A stretch of DNA of 64,000 nucleotides from Corynebacterium sp. J010B-136 (GTDB taxonomy: Bacteria > Actinomycetota > Actinomycetes > Mycobacteriales > Mycobacteriaceae): NCBI RefSeq assembly GCF_002967075.1, contig NZ_PUGE01000001.1, positions 1-64,000 on the forward strand. Direction: 5' to 3'. The notes beneath the pieces were generated by a model. The model was not told the DNA's origin. It ran no database searches and saw only the letters and a program-made list of their open reading frames with translations. The position numbers and the translations under genes are program-made. Shown in pieces: positions 58,859 through 64,000 of this stretch (the first letter of the stretch is position 1; each line of letters starts with the position of its first letter).

Positions 58859-59093
58859 GCGCCGCGTACTTATCACCGACTGTCTACACAGCCGTGACGA
58901 CTTCTACCACGCGCTAGAATCCGTGCGCTGTGAACATGATGCTCCTGCACCAAAGACCTTAGACGCGCTGGCGGATTTCCTAGTCGATGCAAAAATTGAC
59001 CGCATTACGTGTGCAAACTGGGATTTGAATGACGCTGATGCCGCGGCGATTATGCGGGTGCTAGGTGACCTTGGCGTGAAATTATACCGATAA
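58848..59093 (+). CDS. Barstar-like ribonuclease inhibitor
   Basis: An 81-residue acidic protein. It has the barstar pattern: DDFYHALESVRC in the first helix, then APKTLDALADFLVDAKI corresponding to the inhibitory helix and loop that block the ribonuclease site, and an NDADAAAIMRVLGDLG helix near the end. The ATG lies 11 bases inside the upstream ribonuclease frame, so it is translationally coupled and certainly its inhibitor. It would stay in the cytoplasm and protect the cell from unexported enzyme. Confidence 0.85.
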   Translation: MPNKRRVLITDCLHSRDDFYHALESVRCEHDAPAPKTLDALADFLVDAKIDRITCANWDLNDADAAAIMRVLGDLGVKLYR

Positions 59094-59119
59094 AATCCCT
59101 CGCACGCTCGGGTATTTTA
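59091..59119. terminator. Terminator between barstar-like gene and dgt
   Basis: TAAAATCCC pairs with GGGTATTTTA (one bulged base) around a short GC-rich loop, with A-rich and T-rich ends suitable for both convergent genes. Confidence 0.6.
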
Positions 59120-59128
59120 CCGCAGGCA

Positions 59129-60394
59129 CTACCCTAGATAGCCGGAAAATTCCGCCGAAGCGCGCGCGATGCGCTCGAGGCGGGATTCGGTCATAGACGC
59201 AATCTGGTCAATGATGACGCGTTGTTGCTCGGCTGGGGTGTTGGCTTGTTCCCACCACATGCGAAACATTGGGTCAAGTGTGCCCGGCGCGCCCGCGGTG
59301 AGGTAGTCAAAGACGCGGTAGACGCGCTCACGTTGGCGGTCCTGGCGGCGCAGGTGCACAGGAGTATCCATCACGTAAAGCACGGCGATGGTTTTAAGAA
59401 GGCGCACTTCGGCCTCCGCTGCTGGTGGGATAATGAGTTGGCCGTGTTGGCGGCCAAGCGTTTCCCCTGATTCTTTGGTCGCGGAGATAGTTGCGCCCAC
59501 GTAGCGGCCGACTAATTCCGAGGTCATCTTCTTTAACTCCACGTAGCTTTTTAACGTGTAGTCAAAGGTGTGGTGAGAGACGATGGGAAGTTGGCGGAGG
59601 GAATCGGCGGCATCGAGAAGCTCTTCTGCCGTGCCACCGAAAGCTTTGGCGCCTTTATCGGCGAGGTTGGCAAGCTCAACTAAGTCCCACAGCACGTTAA
59701 GCGAGATGCGTCCGGAGACAATGCCGTCTTCGACATCGTGGACGGAATAGGCAATGTCGTCGGACCAGTCCATGGTTTGTGCTTCCATCGAGGGCTGGTC
59801 ATCGACATGCCCTTCGCGCAGCCAGTCAAGGATATGCGCGTCTTCATCGTAGGCCCCGTATTTGCGGTTGATGCTGCCATCCGCGTTCGTCTTCGCCTTG
59901 GGGTATTTACAGGCGGCATCAAGTGCTGCACGGGTGAGGTTAAGGCCTACGGAGTTGCCTTCATCGTCGATGATCTTTGGCTCCAGGCGGGTGAGGATAC
60001 GCAGGGTCTGGGCATTGCCTTCAAAGCCGCCGCATTCGGTGGCGACTTCATTGAGCGCATTTTCGCCATTGTGGCCATAGGGTGGATGACCAATATCGTG
60101 GGTAAGCCCAGCCATCTCACACAGGTCGGCGTTAAGACCTAGCCCCTCCCCAATGCCGCGGGCGATTTGGGCGACTTCTAAAGAGTGAGTAAGGCGGGTG
60201 CGTGGGGTATCGCCGTCGTGGGGGCCGACGACCTGAGTCTTATCGGCCAACCGGCGTAGTGCCGCCGAGTGCAGCACGCGGGCGCGATCACGGGAAAAGG
60301 CACCGCGCTGATCGGCTTCTGAAGACGCAAAAGTAGAACCCTTGGGCGATTCATCAAAAATCCGGGCGGTATCAGCGGCGTTGTAGAAATACAT
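59129..60394 (-). CDS. dgt: dGTPase-like deoxynucleotide triphosphohydrolase
   Basis: A 421-residue HD-domain enzyme that removes triphosphate from dNTPs. The HD metal ligands appear in order: RTRLTHSLEVAQIARGIG, MAGLTHDIGHPPYGHNGENA and the later aspartate in TMDWSDDIAYSVHDVEDG. The N-terminus RARVLHSAALRRLADKTQV is the conserved substrate-binding region. Length is typical of the actinobacterial class. It is six bases downstream of the DUF218 gene and close to dnaG, an arrangement common in this group (dgt-dnaG region). Confidence 0.92.
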   Translation of the reverse strand: MYFYNAADTARIFDESPKGSTFASSEADQRGAFSRDRARVLHSAALRRLADKTQVVGPHDGDTPRTRLTHSLEVAQIARGIGEGLGLNADLCEMAGLTHDIGHPPYGHNGENALNEVATECGGFEGNAQTLRILTRLEPKIIDDEGNSVGLNLTRAALDAACKYPKAKTNADGSINRKYGAYDEDAHILDWLREGHVDDQPSMEAQTMDWSDDIAYSVHDVEDGIVSGRISLNVLWDLVELANLADKGAKAFGGTAEELLDAADSLRQLPIVSHHTFDYTLKSYVELKKMTSELVGRYVGATISATKESGETLGRQHGQLIIPPAAEAEVRLLKTIAVLYVMDTPVHLRRQDRQRERVYRVFDYLTAGAPGTLDPMFRMWWEQANTPAEQQRVIIDQIASMTESRLERIARASAEFSGYLG

Positions 60395-60400
60395 TGCCTT

Positions 60401-61030
60401 TCATTCTATGTTGTTATCGCTGCTAGCGTCTGTATTGTTCGACGAGTTCTTGCGAATCAAACCGTGGCGGGTTTTAAACCGCGGGCGAATAAGTGCTTCC
60501 ACGTTATAGAGCAGCCCGCGGATCTTCTCCCCTGCTGTCTTGCCCAACAGCCCGGTAAGGATAGCGACTATGAGTCCGCCGGCCTCATGGGCGAGTCCGC
60601 CCCACCATTCTTTTTGTGGGAAGGAATAAGGACACGTGCGCGCACCTTTAACCTTTGGGGTCCAGCCTAGCTGCCGAGCAATGAGCTTCGCGCGCACGGT
60701 GTGGAGGGGGTCGGTGATGAGGTAAGAGGGGGCATCGAAAAGCAAAGCGTGCTCTTTTAACACTGCTTCCAAAGAACCGACTGTGTCATTGCCCTTGGGG
60801 ATGGCATGCACCCGAGTCTCATCCACGTTGCGGTTTAGCAGGTATGTCTTAGCCACCTGGGCTTCGGTGAACCTATCGCCCGGCATATTGGCGCCAAGGG
60901 TATAAAAATGCACGTCTTTGTCCGCGTGCTCCCCCGCTATGGCCAAAGCCTCCTCCAAGCGCGCGGCAAGCACCTTTGATGCCCGGCCATCATATTGCGA
61001 GGCACCCAAGATAACTATTGCCATATCCAT
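60401..61030 (-). CDS. DUF218 (YdcF-like) family protein
   Basis: A 209-residue protein with the DUF218 fold: AIVILGASQYDGRASKVLAAR at the start, VHFYTLGANMPGDRFTEAQ, the ETRVHAIPKGNDTVGSLEAV motif, and YLITDPLHTVRAKLIARQLG. These match the SanA/YdcF group, linked to nucleotide binding or envelope functions. The C-terminus has one weak hydrophobic helix (GGLIVAILTGLLG). The ATG at 61030 or two codons later. Probably co-transcribed with dgt six bases downstream. Confidence 0.85.
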   Translation of the reverse strand: MDMAIVILGASQYDGRASKVLAARLEEALAIAGEHADKDVHFYTLGANMPGDRFTEAQVAKTYLLNRNVDETRVHAIPKGNDTVGSLEAVLKEHALLFDAPSYLITDPLHTVRAKLIARQLGWTPKVKGARTCPYSFPQKEWWGGLAHEAGGLIVAILTGLLGKTAGEKIRGLLYNVEALIRPRFKTRHGLIRKNSSNNTDASSDNNIE

Positions 61031-61215
61031 AGCACCCCAGACTACGTGGTGTGGTTGGACGTAGTAGGTGGAAATGGCGAATGAGTCTCTAGGTGCTGCC
61101 TGGCGGGCATGGGTGCTGTGGGAGGTTTATATGAATCTTTAGCGAAATACCGCGGGATTCGGCTTATTGTGGAGGAAAGTTATTTTTCGCAGGGGATGCA
61201 TTGAAGGGAGTCTGG

Positions 61216-61797
61216 GTGCCGCAGCTACATATCAATCACGTAAGAAACCAGGTGGAGATTGAATACCATCTCAATATGTTCATCTCCGCGTTTCGCACTG
61301 ATGCTGCAGGTGACCCGGAGTTCACCTATGAAGATTTGCTGGCGTACTTTCTGCATTTCCCGACTAGCTCCGGGTCCACTGCCCAATTCGGTGAGGATTG
61401 GTGGCGGCTGCAAGTAAACGCTGAGCAAATAATGTCCGGGGAGCCTGGGGACAGCGAAAGGTTTCATCATTGCGAGCGCCCGGAGTTCTTTGGCGATAGT
61501 GCTTATCTGGAACTTGTGGTTCACGGTGATGGCACGGAGACTGCGGCTGTCAGGGCGCACGATGGTGAGCTGATGGAAGATTGTGATGGCGCGGCGTCTG
61601 GCGATTACTTACTTCTTATGAGGTCATTAGCTTCATTGGTTCGCCGTGCGAAGGAGGATCCGGGCTATTTTCCGGTGACGTCGTGGCATGTCACCTATTC
61701 GCGGGGTGACGGGGAGAAAGATTGGAAAATCTGGTTTCTTGCCGGGTGTGAAAAGGGTGAGCCACCGCGCTGGTCGCCGTATTGGTCTACAGGCTGA
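61216..61797 (+). CDS. Hypothetical protein
   Basis: A soluble acidic protein of about 193 residues with no recognised family. It has aromatic-rich segments (TYEDLLAYFLHFPTSSG, QFGEDWWRLQVN) and a tryptophan-rich C-terminus (TSWHVTYSRGDGEKDWKIWF, then WSPYWSTG). The frame opens at a TTG at 61201; a GTG at 61216 with GAAGGGAG upstream is at least as good. It converges with a 66-residue gene. Confidence 0.55.
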   Translation: MPQLHINHVRNQVEIEYHLNMFISAFRTDAAGDPEFTYEDLLAYFLHFPTSSGSTAQFGEDWWRLQVNAEQIMSGEPGDSERFHHCERPEFFGDSAYLELVVHGDGTETAAVRAHDGELMEDCDGAASGDYLLLMRSLASLVRRAKEDPGYFPVTSWHVTYSRGDGEKDWKIWFLAGCEKGEPPRWSPYWSTG

Positions 61798-61803
61798 TGC
61801 TTA

Positions 61804-62004
61804 TTAAGCAGCTGAGAAATAGCGCGAGTGAGAGTGGCGAAGGTTCTTCTCGCTGTGGCTGGCTATTGCGACAATCTCAAGGTCGGGGTCGGCGTTTTTC
61901 CTATCAAGGACAATGCGCTGCTTTGTAGCTTCTAGTAATGAAGCAAACTTAGAGACTTCCACCCTGCCGCTGCGGCGCTGATATTTAATTAAAAAGGCTG
62001 GCAT
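61804..62004 (-). CDS. Small hypothetical protein
   Basis: A 66-residue basic protein (MPAFLIKYQRRSGRVEVSKF onward) with a strand-helix-strand pattern: an EVSKFASLLEATKQRIVLDR helix then DLEIVAIASHS. GGGAGGGAA precedes the ATG, supporting it as real. No family was recognised. Confidence 0.6.
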   Translation of the reverse strand: MPAFLIKYQRRSGRVEVSKFASLLEATKQRIVLDRKNADPDLEIVAIASHSEKNLRHSHSRYFSAA

Positions 62005-62135
62005 TTATCTTCCCTCCCTGAGATTTCAGGCGCACGTTGTTATTTAATTTCAGGCTAGCTCAGATCGCAGTAGGTCTTATGCTTTTCTCAGGGACTTCCC
62101 ACAGGCAGCGGCACACGACGGTAGGATTGGCGGAT

Positions 62136-64000
62136 ATGAACAAGCGAGTGCGTATTGGCCATCTCCTGTGTACCGGTTTATTTGCCACTGCCCTAGGCTG
62201 CGGGGTTGCTGCCCCGGCTTTTGCGGCAAGTGTTGATGTTATAGCGCAGGCACCGACTGTAATTACTGATCGCGTCACTGATACTGCGGGTGTGCTCAGC
62301 GCTGCTGAAGAGCAGGAGCTGACAGACAAGATTACGCAGCTGCAGCAGGAACAGCAGTTGATGGTGCATATTGTCTTTAGCAATGACTTAGGCGATATGG
62401 ATGCAGAAAGCTACGCGGGCGCGCTTGTCGATGAAAAAGGCCCGAACTCCGCTGCCTATGTCGTGAACTTAGAAACCCGGAAGATGGGTGTACAAACTGG
62501 CGATCAGTGGCCGCAGGGCAAATTAGACGAGATGTATGAAGCGGCCTATGGGCCCCTAGCTACCGATGACTGGGCAGGCTCCGCGAATGCGCTGATGGAT
62601 GCGGCACTAGGCACCGGTGGGGCCGGCGGCAATGGTGGCGCATGGTTAGCCGGCGCCGGTGGTGTCGCCGTGGTGGCCGGTGGCGGTATCTGGGCTTATA
62701 CGCGTAAGCGGACCAAGAAGGAATCGGCAGCGGTCTTAGAAGATGCCCGTGAGATTGCACCGACGGATATTCGCCGGTTGAATTCTTTGGATTTGGAGAC
62801 CTTGGACGCGTTGGCGCATGAGGAATTGGTCAGCACCGATGAATCGATTCGCCGTGGCAAGGAAGAATTAGACATCGCAACCGCTGAGTTTGGCCCTGAG
62901 CGCACCAGGTCATTTACGCGCGCGATGAACCACTCCACCACCACGTTGCAAAAGGCGTTTGGTATTCGCCAGCGCCTGGATGACTCGATTCCAGAGACCC
63001 CGGAGCAGCGCCGGGAGATGCTGGTGGAGATTATCTCTTCTTGTGGCCAGGCCGATGATGCGCTTGATGCCCAGGCGGCAGAGTTCGCGGAGATGCGCAA
63101 CCTGCTTATTAATGCTGATTCCAAGTTGGATGAGCTGACCCAGCGCACGATTGATGTCCGCGCGCGTTTGCCCAAGGCCGAGCAGACCTTGGAAGGTCTG
63201 CAAGCTGAATTTAACGAAGAGATGCTGCAGTCGATTGATGACAATACGCAGATGGCCGCAGCCGCGTTGGATGAGGCGGAGAAGTCTTTGGAATCCGCGC
63301 GTGAGATTGCGGCGCGTCCGGCCGGTGAGCAAGGTGCGGTGGTTGGCTTTATCCGCGATGCTGAGCACGCGATTGAGGTCTCTGACCGCAACCTGCAGGG
63401 CGTCGAGAATGCCCGCAGCAATATCTCCCAGGCGCAGGCGACGTTGCCGGCGCTGATTGAAGAGGTCGAAGGCGAAATCGCTGAGGCCGGACAGATTAAG
63501 GCGCAGGGTCGCTCCCAGGGCACCGAAGCTAACTGGCAGGACCTCGATGCCGTGGTTGCCCGCGCGCAGCAGGCCGTGGATACTGCCAAGCAGGAAGGTT
63601 CCACTGACCCGCTGGGCCAGCACACGGCGTTGATTACCATTGATACGGAGCTGGATGAGCAGCTGGATACCGTGCGTGAGATAACCTCCACGCACGCGCG
63701 CCAGCTAGAGCAATTTGCCAAGCAGATTCAGGCAGCCGCGACACAGGTTCAGGCCGCAGAAGATGTCATTTCCTCGCGCGGGCGGATTGTGGGTTCCGGT
63801 GCACGCACCGCGCTTGCCGATGCCAAACATCTCCACGCCCAAGCCCTCCACTCCCGCGACCGCGATATTCGCCAAGCCATTGACTACGCGCGTCAATCGA
63901 CGAATGCTGCGAAGATTGCGGCGGACCGGGCACGTGATGATTACAACAACCACCGCCGTGCCCAGCAGCGCCAGCAGGCCGGAAATATGGCCGGCAATAT
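62136..64000 (+). CDS. TPM-domain secreted coiled-coil protein (3' end outside window)
   Basis: An open frame running off the window, at least 621 codons. The signal peptide (MNKRVRIGHLLCTGLFATAL, ending PAFA) is followed by a TPM domain at about 45-150 (TVITDRVTDTAGVLSAAEEQ, then AAYVVNLETRKMGVQTGDQW), a glycine-rich membrane segment at about 165-190 (AWLAGAGGVAVVAGGGIWAY) and a long charged coiled coil. The layout mirrors the protein at 38209. TAGGAT ten bases before the ATG looks like a -10 box, so the message may be leaderless. Function unknown, likely envelope-associated. Confidence 0.82.
   Translation, partial: MNKRVRIGHLLCTGLFATALGCGVAAPAFAASVDVIAQAPTVITDRVTDTAGVLSAAEEQELTDKITQLQQEQQLMVHIVFSNDLGDMDAESYAGALVDEKGPNSAAYVVNLETRKMGVQTGDQWPQGKLDEMYEAAYGPLATDDWAGSANALMDAALGTGGAGGNGGAWLAGAGGVAVVAGGGIWAYTRKRTKKESAAVLEDAREIAPTDIRRLNSLDLETLDALAHEELVSTDESIRRGKEELDIATAEFGPERTRSFTRAMNHSTTTLQKAFGIRQRLDDSIPETPEQRREMLVEIISSCGQADDALDAQAAEFAEMRNLLINADSKLDELTQRTIDVRARLPKAEQTLEGLQAEFNEEMLQSIDDNTQMAAAALDEAEKSLESAREIAARPAGEQGAVVGFIRDAEHAIEVSDRNLQGVENARSNISQAQATLPALIEEVEGEIAEAGQIKAQGRSQGTEANWQDLDAVVARAQQAVDTAKQEGSTDPLGQHTALITIDTELDEQLDTVREITSTHARQLEQFAKQIQAAATQVQAAEDVISSRGRIVGSGARTALADAKHLHAQALHSRDRDIRQAIDYARQSTNAAKIAADRARDDYNNHRRAQQRQQAGNMAGN

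Overview
The window is chromosomal DNA of a Corynebacterium-type actinobacterium. Several gene products match what is known from that genus: an AceE-type homodimeric pyruvate dehydrogenase E1, an MscCG-like mechanosensitive channel with an extra C-terminal membrane segment, glutamine synthetase beside gltBD with AmtR-like nitrogen-control boxes, TPM/DUF5129-like secreted coiled-coil proteins and a DnaG primase with an altered zinc-ligand set. Three tRNA genes (Val-TAC, a CAT-anticodon tRNA, Asn-GTT) lie on the minus strand. No IS element, CRISPR array, rRNA or prophage structure was recognised.

Layout. 0-8.2 kb: a BRCT/sigma-region-4-like protein of unknown role, a membrane protein with a MerR regulator, a two-component system (histidine kinase and NarL-type regulator) divergent from a CPBP membrane protease, tRNA-Val, and a DUF3052 protein. 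8.4-11.3 kb: aceE with a strong terminator. 11.5-15.6 kb: a TPP-riboswitch-controlled operon thiE-thiO-thiS-thiG-thiF. 15.6-19.5 kb: alpha/beta hydrolase, divergent acyl carrier protein plus HAD phosphatase, a CxxC protein, and a beta-lactamase-fold hydrolase. 19.7-23.8 kb: BetT-type choline transporter and flavohaemoglobin. 23.8-27.3 kb: an accessory-looking stretch with an orphan HNH-type protein, the CAT tRNA and a DUF222/HNH protein. 27.4-31.6 kb: nicotinamidase, YwiC-like membrane protein, MscCG-like channel and a secreted protein.

31.7-33.2 kb holds the most notable system: a three-gene toxin-antitoxin-chaperone (TAC) module, HigB-like toxin, XRE antitoxin with a C-terminal tail, and a SecB-like chaperone whose start overlaps the antitoxin stop. 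This is the gene order described for Mycobacterium tuberculosis HigBA-Rv1957. 33.4-41.4 kb is envelope-related: TRIC-family channel, large secreted LamG/metallophosphatase, TPM protein and two Excalibur-domain proteins.

41.7-52.9 kb is a nitrogen-assimilation block: an ornithine-cyclodeaminase-like protein with one glutamine synthetase, then three CTAT-N6-ATAG boxes, a second glutamine synthetase that looks like the canonical GlnA, and gltB-gltD, closed by an 18-bp terminator hairpin shared with convergent pyrG. 54.7-56.0 kb is almost gene-free around tRNA-Asn. 56.0-64.0 kb: a small YtxH-like protein, dnaG, a membrane-anchored RNase Sa-like ribonuclease overlapping its own barstar-like inhibitor, dgt, a DUF218 protein, two small unknowns, and the start of a TPM/coiled-coil secreted protein that runs off the window.

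All family assignments come from reading the translated sequence by eye; no database search was run. Many starts were moved downstream of the longest open frame on the basis of ribosome-binding sites, family length or leaderless-type -10 boxes, as noted per gene.
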